The translations under genes were made by a program, and so were the position numbers. A stretch of DNA of 64,000 bases from Massilia sp. NR 4-1 (lineage in GTDB: Bacteria; Pseudomonadota; Gammaproteobacteria; Burkholderiales; Burkholderiaceae_D), in the NCBI RefSeq assembly GCF_001191005.1, contig NZ_CP012201.1, positions 2,046,001-2,110,000 of the forward strand. The letters run 5' to 3'. Of the stretch, positions 50,217 to 58,373 are shown one piece after another. The notes beneath the pieces were generated by a model. It was not told the origin of the DNA. It was given only the letters and a program-made list of their open reading frames with translations, and ran no database searches. The stretch's first letter is position 1. The number at the start of each line of letters is the position of its first letter.

Positions 50217-52460
50217 TTATTTGTCATTCACGTATGGCAACACGCGCGAGGCCAGCCGCGTATCTGTCTTCAACAAGCCTACCTCGTCGGCCAGGATGTG
50301 GACGGCTTCGTTCAGCAGCACATCCTTGGCCGCCTTCGCGGCCTTTTCGGCGTCCAGCTCGGCCGCCAGGCTGCGTTCGTCGGCCTGCAGGCCGTCGTCG
50401 GTGCGGATGGCGCCCTTCATCGCGGCAGCTTGGCGCGCGGCTTTGGCGCCGGCCGGTTTGGCCGCGATGGCCTTGTTCAGCGCGTCTTTCGGATCGGGGA
50501 CCAGGATCGGATCGTCCGGCGACGGGGCGGCCGTCAGGCGCGCTTCGCGCAGCTTGGCGCGGGCTTCCTGCTGGTCGCGCTCCTTGCGGCGCGCCGCTTC
50601 GTTCAGGGAAATCAGGTTTTCCTTGCGCTGTTTCTTCACCAGCGCGATTTCTTCCTGCAGGTACTGGAAGTCCTTGTCCTTGGCCACGCGGGCTTCGTGC
50701 TTTTTGTCCAGCATCGGCACGATTTCCTTGAGTTCGCCGGCCGGGATGTAAACCGCCGGCTTGATGACGGTATAGGGCAGCGCGTTGTCATAGCTGGATT
50801 CGCCGAAGTTTTCGGCATCGGCCATGCTCGGCAGCTTGATGTCCGGCGTCACGCCGCGCAGCTGGGTGGTACCGCCGTTGATGCGGAAGAACTGGGCAAC
50901 GGTAATCTTCAGCTCGCCATAACGCGGTTTCTCGCCCTGGCCGAAGCGGTCCAGCTTGTACAGCGACTGCACCGTACCCTTGCCGAAGCTCGGTTCGCCA
51001 ATCACCAGGCCGCGGCCATAGTCCTGCAGCGCGGCGGCAAAGATTTCGGAAGCGGAGGCCGAACCACGGTTGATCAGCACGCCTACCGGACCGTCCCAGG
51101 CCAGGCCGGGATTGGTGTCGCTTTCGACTTCGACGCGGCCTTCGGCATTGCGCTGCTGTACCACCGGGCCTTTGTCGATGAACAGGCCGGTCAGTTCGAC
51201 CGCTTCGTTGAGCGAGCCGCCGCCGTTATTGCGCAGGTCGATTAGCACGTTCTCGACCTTGTCCTTCTTCAGCTCGGCCAGCAGGCGGGCCACGTCGCGC
51301 GTGGCGCTCTTGAAGTCGCGGTCGCCTTTGCTGCGCGCTTCATAGTCCTGGTAGAAGGTCGGCAGCGAGATCACGCCGATGCGGCGCTTGGCCGTACCGT
51401 CGCGCACTTCCATGATGGTTTTCTTGGCCGACTGCTCTTCCATGCTGATTTTCTTGCGCACCAGGGCCACGGTCACGGGCTTGGGATCGGTGCCGGCATC
51501 GGCCGGCAGCACTTGCAGGCGCACGGTGGAATCCTTGGTGCCGCGAATTTGCGCCACCACATCGTCGATGCGCCAGCCCAGGATATCGGTCACGGGGCCG
51601 GATTCGCCCTGGCCCACGGCGACAATGCGGTCGCCCACCTTGAGCTTGCCGGACAGGCCGGCCGGGCTGCCCACCACGATTTCGCGGATCACGGTGTATT
51701 CGTCGCGGGTCTGCAGCACAGCGCCGATGCCTTCCAACGACAGGCGCATCTGGATATCGAAGTTTTCCGAGGCGCGCGGACCCAGGTAGTTGGTGTGCGG
51801 CTCGATCGACATGGCGTAAGCGTTCATGAAGATCTGGAACACGTCTTCATTATTGAGCTTGCGCGAGCGGCTCAGATAGCCCTCGTAGCGCTTGTCCAGG
51901 GTTTCGCGGATGGCTTTCTCGTCCTTGCCGGCCAGTTTCAGGCGCAGCCAGTCATTCTTCACGCGCTTGCGCCACAGATCCTTCATTTCGGCTTCGGTGC
52001 GCACCCAGTCGGCCTTTTCGCGGTCGTACTGGTAGCTTTCTTCGCTGGTGAAGTCGAACTTGCCCTTCAGCAGTTCACGGGCATAACCCATGCGCTCGCT
52101 AAAGCGCTGCTGATAGAGGTTGTAGATGGCGAACGGCACCGTCAGGTTTTCGCTGATGATGGCGTCGTCCAGGCGGCTCTTGGCGTTGGCGAACTGGTCG
52201 ATGTCGGCTTGGGAGAAGAACAGCTTTTCGCCGTCCAGCGATTTGAAGTAGCGGTCGAAGATTTTCTCCGACATCGCGTCGTCCAGCGGAGTGGCCTTGT
52301 AGTGGATGCGTGACAGCACGCGCGAGGCCCACAGCGCCGCTTGCGGCTGTTGCGGCGCCGGCTTGAGCACGGCGTCTGGGGTCTTGTCGGTTTGCGCGGC
52401 GCCCGCGTGGGCGGACAGGACTGCCAGTGCCATGGTGGCCAACAGCATTTGCTTCTTCAT
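50217..52460 (-). CDS. prc: Carboxy-terminal processing peptidase (Prc/Tsp)
   Basis: A 747-residue periplasmic S41 protease with a Sec signal peptide (ATMALAVLSAHAGA). It has an N-terminal helical region, a PDZ domain at about 230-320 (IGAVLQTRDEYTVIREIVVGSPAGLSGKLKVGDRIVAVGQ) and a catalytic core containing NRGSASASEIFAAALQDYGRGLVIGEPSFGKGTVQ. This gives the Ser/Lys dyad in SASASE and GKGT. A C-terminal DUF3340-like helix region follows. It degrades or trims periplasmic proteins with nonpolar C-termini. In E. coli it works with NlpI on peptidoglycan hydrolases. It lies 104 bp after the RiPP exporter stop, with its own promoter region, so it is probably not part of that operon. Confidence 0.93.
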   Translation of the reverse strand: MKKQMLLATMALAVLSAHAGAAQTDKTPDAVLKPAPQQPQAALWASRVLSRIHYKATPLDDAMSEKIFDRYFKSLDGEKLFFSQADIDQFANAKSRLDDAIISENLTVPFAIYNLYQQRFSERMGYARELLKGKFDFTSEESYQYDREKADWVRTEAEMKDLWRKRVKNDWLRLKLAGKDEKAIRETLDKRYEGYLSRSRKLNNEDVFQIFMNAYAMSIEPHTNYLGPRASENFDIQMRLSLEGIGAVLQTRDEYTVIREIVVGSPAGLSGKLKVGDRIVAVGQGESGPVTDILGWRIDDVVAQIRGTKDSTVRLQVLPADAGTDPKPVTVALVRKKISMEEQSAKKTIMEVRDGTAKRRIGVISLPTFYQDYEARSKGDRDFKSATRDVARLLAELKKDKVENVLIDLRNNGGGSLNEAVELTGLFIDKGPVVQQRNAEGRVEVESDTNPGLAWDGPVGVLINRGSASASEIFAAALQDYGRGLVIGEPSFGKGTVQSLYKLDRFGQGEKPRYGELKITVAQFFRINGGTTQLRGVTPDIKLPSMADAENFGESSYDNALPYTVIKPAVYIPAGELKEIVPMLDKKHEARVAKDKDFQYLQEEIALVKKQRKENLISLNEAARRKERDQQEARAKLREARLTAAPSPDDPILVPDPKDALNKAIAAKPAGAKAARQAAAMKGAIRTDDGLQADERSLAAELDAEKAAKAAKDVLLNEAVHILADEVGLLKTDTRLASRVLPYVNDK

Positions 52461-52564
52461 CGGCTAACTCCGGAACGTAAATAAACTCAAAGTAATTCTA
52501 CAGTATGAAACGCCAGAGTGAGCCTGATGACTTAAGAGTGAATTAAGCGCATGCGTTCTCCCGG

Positions 52565-54718
52565 TCAAATAGCAACGCAAAGTGGCCGGTTTGACATCGT
52601 TGACGCCTGATCTTGAGCAACTTTTCCAGCAATCAAGGTGATGACGCGGTCGGCGCTGGCGATGGTTTCCGGCCGGTGGGCAACAATGATGCGCGTCATG
52701 CGCAGGGCTTTGACGGCCGTATTGACCTGGTGTTCGCGCGCGATATCCAGGTGGCTGGTGGCTTCGTCCAGGATCAGGATACGCGGCCGCTTGTACAGCG
52801 CGCGCGCCAGCAGCACACGCTGCTTCTGCCCGCCGGACAGCACCGTGCCCATATCGCCCACCAGGGTGTTGTAATTCATGGGCATGGCGGCAATTTCGGT
52901 GGCGATGGCGGCCATTTCGGCGCATTCGCGGATCCAGGCCATGTCCGCCTGCGGGTCGAAGAAGCTGATATTGTCGGCAATCGAACCGGCAAACAGCACA
53001 TCGTCCTGCAACACCGTGCCGACCATGGCACGCAGCGGCCCCAGACCGACCTGGCGCAGGTTCTGGCCGCCCAGCAGGATTTCGCCGTCGCCCGGCGGCA
53101 GCACGCCCAGCAGCACATTCAGCAAGGTCGATTTACCGCAGCCCGAGGGGCCGGCAATGGCGACCGACTCGCCCTCCCCGATCTTCAGCGAAACGCCGGA
53201 CAGGACATAGGGTTCGTGCGGCGCATAGCGGTAGTGCAGATCGCGCAGCTCGATGCTAGCCGGCACGCTCTCGCTGTGCTCGGGCGCCAAGCCGCTGGCC
53301 AGCGATTCCGGCTCGGCATGTACGATGTCGGCCAGGCGCTCACCCTGCAATTGCAGCATTTTCAGTTCATACAGCTTGTCGATCAGCGAGGCGACGCGGC
53401 TGTCGAACTGGCTGCGGTAGGCGCTGAAAGCCATCAGCGCGCCCACGCTGAAATCGCCGTTCAACACCAGGCGCGCACCGAGCCAGATGATCAGGGTGTT
53501 TTCCAGGCCGAACAGCAGGCCATTCAAGGTCTTGTAGAACAGCTGCAGCTTTTGCGTGCGCAGGTCGGCATTGATCTGGTTGACCAGCAAGGCCAGCCAA
53601 GTGGCGCGCCGCTCGTCCTGGCGCTGGAACAGCTTGATCGCCTTCACGCCGCGCACGGTTTCCAGGAAATGCGTCTGCTGCCGCGCCGCGTGCACGATTT
53701 CCTCCTCGGTCGCATTGCGCAGCGGCCGGTACCAGATCCAGCGTCCCAGCGCATACAGCAGCATGGTTCCCACGGCCACCAGGCCCAACTGCACGCTGTA
53801 GACGAACATCATGAGCAGGATGATGCTGGTCATCAGCCCGTCGAGCACAGCTTCCAGAAAGGAATTGGTCAGGCTTTTCTGGATCTGGTCGATAGCGCTG
53901 AAGCGCGATACCACATCGCCCAGATGGCGTTTTTCGAAATACTGGACAGGCAGGCGCAGCAGGTGCGAAAACACATTGGCCCGCCACTGGATGCTGAGCG
54001 TGGTGCCAAGATACAGGATGACCCAGGAGCGCACGCCGCCAATCGCATGCTGCATCAGCACCAGCAGGCCAAAGCCCAGGGCCAGCGTGCTCAGCAGGTC
54101 GCGGTTGGCCGTGACCAGCACATTGTCGACCACCCATTGCAGATAGAAGGGCCCGACGATGGCGAACACTTCCAGCGCCAGCGCCAGCAGCAAAATCTGG
54201 AACGCTGAGCGCGCCAGCCCCGTCACCCGGCCCACCAGGCTGCGCAGCTTGACGCGCGGCGCCGCCTGCTGCGGCTGGAAGGCACTGCCGGGCCACAGTT
54301 CCAGCGCCACGCCGGTAAAGCAGCGCGACACCTCGTCCATCGCCACCACGCGGATGCCGCAGGCCGGGTCGTGGATGGTCAGGCTGTTCTTGCCGACCTC
54401 CTTCAAGACCACGAAATGGTTGAAATTCCAGTGCAGGATGCAAGGCAGGCGCAGCTGCGGCAAACCCTCCAAGTCCAGCTTCAGGGGCCGTGCCGCCAAT
54501 TCCAGCTGCTGGGCGATCTGCATCAGATGCGAGAGATTGACGCCTTTCAGCGAAATCGGAAAGCGCCGCCGCAGCCCGGCCAGATCGCAGTGGTGGCCGT
54601 GGTAGTTGGCCACCATGGCCAGGCAGGCCAGGCCGCATTCGGTGGCCTCGGTTTGCAGCATCAGGGGCAGGCGCGCACCGAAGCCGAAAGCCAGCTTGTC
54701 GGAAAATGACATGGACAT
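52565..54718 (-). CDS. C39-peptidase ABC exporter of the RiPP cluster
   Basis: A 717-residue peptidase-containing ABC transporter of the bacteriocin/colicin V (PCAT) type. The N-terminal C39 domain (about 15-135) has the catalytic triad Cys28 (ATECGLAC), His101 (FNHFVV) and Asp117 (IHDPAC), so it should cleave Gly-Gly leaders. A membrane domain of about six helices lies at about 165-440. The nucleotide-binding domain has Walker A GPSGCGKST, signature LSGGQKQR and Walker B ILILDEATSHLD. It should process and export the 55-residue precursor encoded at 57205-57372. It sits 4 bp after the HlyD-type gene. Confidence 0.93.
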   Translation of the reverse strand: MSMSFSDKLAFGFGARLPLMLQTEATECGLACLAMVANYHGHHCDLAGLRRRFPISLKGVNLSHLMQIAQQLELAARPLKLDLEGLPQLRLPCILHWNFNHFVVLKEVGKNSLTIHDPACGIRVVAMDEVSRCFTGVALELWPGSAFQPQQAAPRVKLRSLVGRVTGLARSAFQILLLALALEVFAIVGPFYLQWVVDNVLVTANRDLLSTLALGFGLLVLMQHAIGGVRSWVILYLGTTLSIQWRANVFSHLLRLPVQYFEKRHLGDVVSRFSAIDQIQKSLTNSFLEAVLDGLMTSIILLMMFVYSVQLGLVAVGTMLLYALGRWIWYRPLRNATEEEIVHAARQQTHFLETVRGVKAIKLFQRQDERRATWLALLVNQINADLRTQKLQLFYKTLNGLLFGLENTLIIWLGARLVLNGDFSVGALMAFSAYRSQFDSRVASLIDKLYELKMLQLQGERLADIVHAEPESLASGLAPEHSESVPASIELRDLHYRYAPHEPYVLSGVSLKIGEGESVAIAGPSGCGKSTLLNVLLGVLPPGDGEILLGGQNLRQVGLGPLRAMVGTVLQDDVLFAGSIADNISFFDPQADMAWIRECAEMAAIATEIAAMPMNYNTLVGDMGTVLSGGQKQRVLLARALYKRPRILILDEATSHLDIAREHQVNTAVKALRMTRIIVAHRPETIASADRVITLIAGKVAQDQASTMSNRPLCVAI

Positions 54719-54722
54719 CCTT

Positions 54723-55988
54723 TCAGAAGCGGCCGCTCAGGCTATATAAGGGTTCCAGCGCCCACTCATACAGACGGCGGCTTTCCTGCAGCACGTCGGC
54801 ATCGACCAGCATGCCGGCCTGCAAGGCTTGCTGCGCGCCATAGGCCTGGAAAGCTTGCGAGGCGAGTTCGACCGTGATGCGGTACTGCGCCTCGCCGCCC
54901 TGCCCGGCCATGACGGCGACGGCCTCGGCGATCTCGGACGGCGGCAGCGCGGTGCGCGTGACCGAGGCCACCACGCCCTGGGCATGGCCGAATTTCTGGT
55001 AAGGGAAAGCCTGGTAGCGCAGCAGCACCACGTCGCCCGGCTTGACGAAGCCGATGGCGCGGCTCGGCGCATATAGGTGGGCTTGCAGCTTGGCGCCATC
55101 GGGCACGATGCTGAGCAAGGGCTTGCCCGGCTCCACCGTCTGCCCCGGCGCCGCCACCACGGCGGTGGCAATGCCGCTCTGCGGCGCGGTGATGACGAGG
55201 CGGCGGCGCGCCTCGTTCTCCGCCAGCTCCACACCGGCCGCCGCGATATTGCGCTCGATCTGGGCCAGCTGGTTTTGCTGGCGCAGCGGCACGCTGCCGA
55301 GTTCCGCCTCGGCCGCCGCCAGCTCGCGGCCGGTGTTGATGCGCTCGCGCTCCAGCTCCTGCAAGCGCAGCTTCTGGTCGAGGAAATCGGCCTGCTTCAG
55401 CTGCAAGGTTTCGCGCGCAATGTATTTTTGCGCGAGCAAACCTTCATAGCGTGCCACCGCCTCCTCGCTGAGCCGGACCCGCGCGCGCTGGCTGTCGATC
55501 TGGCTGTCGAGCTTTTGCATCTCCGACTGGCGCGCGGCGATGCGCTTGACCAGGGCCACGCGCTCGTCCTGCTGCACCAGCCGGGTCTTCTCCAGCTCGC
55601 CGTGCAGGGAATCGAGGCGCGCGCCCACCTGGCCGCTGATGGCGGCGTGGGTCAGGCCCTGGGTGCTGCTCTGGCGCTCACCCGACAATACATACAGCAC
55701 CTCGCCGGCGCGCACATGCTGGCCTTCGCGCACGCGCTTTTCCGTCACCACGCCCGCCTGCGGCACCTGCAGCTTGAGCAGGCCGCTGTCGGGCACCAGT
55801 TGGCCCAGCACGGCCACCGAGCGCGTGTAGCTGCCGAAGGCCAAAAGAAGCAGCGCCGCAGCCGCGCACAGGGCAGCGGCAGCGCTGAGAACCGTAAACG
55901 AGAGCGGCCGCACCAGCACCACCTCGCCCAGCCATTGCGTCTGCTGCGCGTTGAGCGCAACGGGACGGAAGATCTGGTGCGTGGCCAT
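54723..55988 (-). CDS. HlyD-family periplasmic adaptor of the RiPP exporter
   Basis: A 421-residue membrane-fusion protein with one N-terminal transmembrane helix at about 32-53 (LSFTVLSAAAALCAAAALLLLAFG). A biotinyl-lipoyl-like half (LKLQVPQAGVVTEKRVREGQHVRAG) follows, then a long coiled-coil at about 140-260. The second lipoyl half is ITAPQSGIATAVVAAPGQTVEPGKPLLSIVPDGA and the C-terminal part is a beta domain. It connects the inner-membrane ABC exporter to an outer-membrane channel. No TolC homologue is present in this window. The gene lies between the ATP-grasp and exporter genes with short gaps of 6 and 4 bp, so it belongs to the same operon. Confidence 0.9.
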   Translation of the reverse strand: MATHQIFRPVALNAQQTQWLGEVVLVRPLSFTVLSAAAALCAAAALLLLAFGSYTRSVAVLGQLVPDSGLLKLQVPQAGVVTEKRVREGQHVRAGEVLYVLSGERQSSTQGLTHAAISGQVGARLDSLHGELEKTRLVQQDERVALVKRIAARQSEMQKLDSQIDSQRARVRLSEEAVARYEGLLAQKYIARETLQLKQADFLDQKLRLQELERERINTGRELAAAEAELGSVPLRQQNQLAQIERNIAAAGVELAENEARRRLVITAPQSGIATAVVAAPGQTVEPGKPLLSIVPDGAKLQAHLYAPSRAIGFVKPGDVVLLRYQAFPYQKFGHAQGVVASVTRTALPPSEIAEAVAVMAGQGGEAQYRITVELASQAFQAYGAQQALQAGMLVDADVLQESRRLYEWALEPLYSLSGRF

Positions 55989-55994
55989 GGCCGC

Positions 55995-57140
55995 TCACGC
56001 CGTCACGCGCACGCCGAACTGGTAGGCTGGATCGGCCAGCACCGGGTCGGGCGCATACACATGATGCTCATTGTCTTCCTCAAACATGCGCTCGTAGTGG
56101 CGATGCTTGACGATGGCGTCCATCTTCACTGCGCCACGGCGCGGCTTGTAGACGAACTCGGCCGAGGGCGCCACCAGGAATTCGGTGAAGGAATCCAGCA
56201 GCGGCAGCTCGGGGCACAGCTCTTCCAGCCAAAGGAATTGGCCTTGCTCGTTAATTTCCAGGAAAACGTAGTCGCCGGAGGTATCGACGATAAAGTCGAA
56301 GCTGCCGAACAGGATGTTCAGGCTCTTCATCATGGCGCGGCATTTTGCCACCACCTCGCGCGGCAGGATGCAGGGCCGCGTTTTCAACTGGGAGGTGGGA
56401 ATACTGCGGAAATCGTCGGTGCCGCGCGCATCGGATTGGGAATCGATATGGATCGCGAAATAATGATTACCCATGAAGGTGGCGCGTATTTCGCATTTCT
56501 TGCTGATGCGTTCCTGGAAAATACCGGGAACCATCTGCAGCATTCTGTCCGAAGCCAGCGCTTCGACATTAATGGTCTTGGTATTGGCTTTATATAAGGT
56601 ATCGCCATCCACCCAGCGCATGGGGAAGAAGGTTTTAAAGATGGCGCCTTGCGGCATATTCGCCACGAAATTGCGGATTTTGCCCGCATCATTACCGAAC
56701 AGCGAGCGCGGAATACGCAGGCCGGCTTTTTTTGCCTCGCATAACTGCACGATCTTGTTATTCGCGCGTGCCCGCGATTCCCAGTGGTTGATCCACACGG
56801 ATTCCGGGCCAAACAGATAAGGGAAGGATTGCCAGAACACTTCGCTTTCGCGGCTGGCGGCTGGCACATCGTCCGGATGCAGCCAGGCGCTGGGCGCCAC
56901 CGGCCGCGCCGGACGGCGATACCACACGGTGTCGAAGTCGAAACGCTGCAGGCGGATACCAGGACCGCGGATGCTCAGTGCCAGATCGGCTTCCGGCCCG
57001 ATGGTACAGCACACCGCTTGCAGCGCAGGGAAATCCGAACCGAACCAGCGGCAGCTCTGGTGCCCCTTGTTCTGCAATGCGGTTTCGACAATGATGGCAT
57101 GTTCGTCCATCGCTCTCGTCGCAATAAATACCTTGGCCAT
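55995..57140 (-). CDS. ATP-grasp ligase of the MvdC/MvdD (graspetide synthetase) type
   Basis: A 381-residue ATP-grasp enzyme. The central and C-terminal parts show the ATP-grasp core: IFKTFFPMRWVDGDT..., CEIRATFMGNHYFAIHI, and the metal-binding segment FLEINEQGQFLWLEEL at about 304-319. Its neighbourhood (precursor, C39 exporter, HlyD) is that of graspetide-type RiPPs. In them such enzymes join side chains of Thr/Ser/Lys to Asp/Glu, giving esters or amides. The first 110 residues (pre-ATP-grasp domain) are not matched to a known leader-binding fold by eye. It begins 64 bp after the precursor stop. No radical-SAM or other tailoring gene is present. Confidence 0.85.
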   Translation of the reverse strand: MAKVFIATRAMDEHAIIVETALQNKGHQSCRWFGSDFPALQAVCCTIGPEADLALSIRGPGIRLQRFDFDTVWYRRPARPVAPSAWLHPDDVPAASRESEVFWQSFPYLFGPESVWINHWESRARANNKIVQLCEAKKAGLRIPRSLFGNDAGKIRNFVANMPQGAIFKTFFPMRWVDGDTLYKANTKTINVEALASDRMLQMVPGIFQERISKKCEIRATFMGNHYFAIHIDSQSDARGTDDFRSIPTSQLKTRPCILPREVVAKCRAMMKSLNILFGSFDFIVDTSGDYVFLEINEQGQFLWLEELCPELPLLDSFTEFLVAPSAEFVYKPRRGAVKMDAIVKHRHYERMFEEDNEHHVYAPDPVLADPAYQFGVRVTA

Positions 57141-57204
57141 GCTGTTCTCCGAGTAAAAATAGGTGGAGAGGAAGCTTGGCTTCCCCTCGCACTTTCACGC
57201 TGAA

Positions 57205-57372
57205 TCAGGCATCGCAAGCGTCGGGCACACCGTTGCTGCAAGTGCAGCGCGGACGCTGGCCGCCAGCCACTTCCTCGATTTCCTCCAGGCTCAGCTCCAC
57301 GGCCATTTGACGGCCCAGAATGCGCTCGGCTTGTTCGACGTTTTTATCAGTGGCTTTTTTGATTTGTTCCAT
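57205..57372 (-). CDS. RiPP precursor peptide with double-glycine leader (55 aa)
   Basis: A small gene missed by ordinary length cut-offs. The 55-residue product starts MEQIKKATDKNVEQAERILG. Its leader ends ELSLEEIEEVAGG at Gly38, the classic Leu/Glu-rich double-glycine site of C39 exporters. The 17-residue core is QRPRCTCSNGVPDACDA. It holds Cys43, Cys45 and Cys53, nucleophile candidates Thr44 and Ser46, and acid candidates Asp51 and Asp54. AGGAGA lies about 7 bases before the ATG at 57372. It is first in an operon with the ATP-grasp, HlyD and C39-ABC genes. Whether the cysteines form thiol-linked rings, disulfides or stay free is unknown. Confidence 0.8.
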   Translation of the reverse strand: MEQIKKATDKNVEQAERILGRQMAVELSLEEIEEVAGGQRPRCTCSNGVPDACDA

Positions 57373-57391
57373 TTTGATTCTCCTGTAAGTC

Positions 57392-57404
57392 GGGTTTTAA
57401 ACCC
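57392..57404. promoter_or_regulatory. Palindrome next to the precursor promoter
   Basis: GGGTTTTAAACCC is a perfect inverted repeat with a single central base. It lies 20 bases upstream of the precursor start codon and beside the presumed -10 region, a position suited to a repressor or antitermination site. No regulator gene is adjacent. Confidence 0.4.
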
Positions 57405-57434
57405 ATTTAATTTAGATTTGCCAGATATTGACAA
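57405..57434 (-). promoter_or_regulatory. Possible promoter of the RiPP operon
   Basis: On the - strand TTGTCA (57429-57434) could be a -35, followed after 18 bases by an AT-rich weak -10 (TTAAAT, 57405-57410). A start point near 57398 would fall in the palindrome. The -35 is good, the -10 poor. Confidence 0.35.
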
Positions 57435-57515
57435 TTCCCAGATCGCCCCTCAATTCACCTTTTGATTTCAGCGCTGCGAAGCGATGTGTGAATCATACGA
57501 GTCCAATTTCACAAC

Positions 57516-57560
57516 AATGTCCCGATAATGTCACCAAAGTGTCATAATCCAGGGTATACA
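57516..57560 (+). promoter_or_regulatory. Pho-box-like triple repeat and promoter before the HAD gene
   Basis: Three direct repeats, AATGTC at 57516, AATGTC at 57527 and AGTGTC at 57538, follow each other every 11 bp. The last two continue as TGTCAC and TGTCAT. Direct repeats of TGTCA at 11-bp steps are the form of PhoB boxes. A -10-like TATACA at 57555-57560 lies about 10 bases after the last TGTCAT, as in PhoB-activated promoters. The + strand transcript would lead to the HAD-family gene at 57714 with a leader of about 145 bases. Confidence 0.45.
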
Positions 57561-57584
57561 GTATTTCTACTGCAGTATTTCTAC
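57559..57584. repeat. Tandem 12-bp direct repeat in the HAD leader
   Basis: CAGTATTTCTAC occurs at 57559-57570 and again at 57573-57584, two bases apart. It lies in the AT-rich intergenic region just downstream of the presumed transcription start. No role is known. It may be a second protein-binding site or a slippage product. Confidence 0.7.
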
Positions 57585-57713
57585 CATGGTTAAATATCAG
57601 GATAAAAGAGACATTCATTGAAAATGGAAATAGATATTTCCTTTCCCGTCTAAATGTTTCCGGGAATACGCAAAAAAAATTCACGAATGTATTAATTCTC
57701 AAGGAGGCGGATC

Positions 57714-58145
57714 ATGGAGGTGATTTACTTCGATATCGGCGACACGCTGGCAAAGGCCGAGTTTGCAGGTGACGGCAAGCTGGTGTTCCATCCCCTACCC
57801 GGCGTCATCGAGGCGCTGGAAACGCTGGCTGCGCATCGTAAGGGCATCATTTCCAACCCTGGTGAAGGGCAGGCAGCGCAGGATAAGGCGAAGGCGGCAC
57901 TGCAAGCCGCCTTCGGAAAATATTTCAGCGAATCCGCCTTAATTCATTGGGGAAGCAAAAAGAGCACTACCATCTTCGAGAAAGCGATCAAGGCCAGCTG
58001 CGTGAAAGGAGATGCGTGCCTATTCGTCGGTGAAAATGCCGAGGAACGCCAGTACGCCAAGGACGCCGGCATGCGCACGGCAGCCACGCCGCAACAGGCT
58101 GCCCAAGAAAGTGGTGACGGCGCCGAGGCCGCAGTCCGAAAATAA
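57714..58145 (+). CDS. Small HAD-superfamily hydrolase
   Basis: A 143-residue HAD-like protein. The N-terminal FDIGDT (DxxDT-type) motif at about 6-11 carries the nucleophile Asp. A second motif in GIISNPGEG (Ser) follows, then Lys in WGSKKSTT and an acidic fourth motif in LFVGENAEE. The fold appears minimal, with almost no cap domain, and is shorter than standard phosphatases. The GEN in place of GDD/GDN is slightly atypical. A strong ribosome-binding site (AAGGAGG, seven bases before ATG) is present. Activity is probably phosphatase, substrate unknown. It is divergent from the RiPP precursor and sits behind the Pho-box-like repeats. Confidence 0.8.
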   Translation: MEVIYFDIGDTLAKAEFAGDGKLVFHPLPGVIEALETLAAHRKGIISNPGEGQAAQDKAKAALQAAFGKYFSESALIHWGSKKSTTIFEKAIKASCVKGDACLFVGENAEERQYAKDAGMRTAATPQQAAQESGDGAEAAVRK

Positions 58146-58167
58146 GCGGGAGCTCTGAGGTGTTGGT

Positions 58168-58215
58168 CATTCTTTCGAGAATGCCGTCTATTTGGTCTAA
58201 AACGCGTCGTTTTAG
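58168..58215. other. Two perfect hairpins in the gap after the HAD gene
   Basis: CATTCT-TTCG-AGAATG (58168-58183) has a 6-bp stem and a UUCG-type loop. CTAAAACG-CGT-CGTTTTAG (58197-58215) has an 8-bp stem. Neither is followed by an ordinary T-run. They may act in termination or as protein sites for the - strand gene at 58374. The rest of 58146-58373 shows a nine- or ten-base T-run near 58250 but no gene. Confidence 0.45.
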
Positions 58216-58373
58216 TTCTAAAGCCGTCCAGAATTGGTATCGCAGCCGTTTTTTTTTGGACCGTATTAGACTTGGGCCGCGACTTTATGGACGATTTTAG
58301 CCCGAGGGGGCTTCTTTCGCTATTGCGCAAGACCATGCTAGTAGCAGGCCCGGCAAACCGATGGTCCGCAGAC

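Noticed and set aside
50217..52460. Prc-type protease as part of the RiPP operon
   Set aside because: There is a 104-bp promoter-like gap, it has its own terminator, and Prc is a housekeeping protease found without such clusters.
52565..54718. Exporter with a degenerate C39-like domain (as in type I secretion of RTX toxins)
   Set aside because: The catalytic Cys, His and Asp are all in place, so an active peptidase is more likely.
57493..57702. A 69-codon - strand frame upstream of the precursor, as a second RiPP precursor
   Set aside because: No Gly-Gly leader, no ribosome-binding site, and it runs through promoter and repeat sequence.
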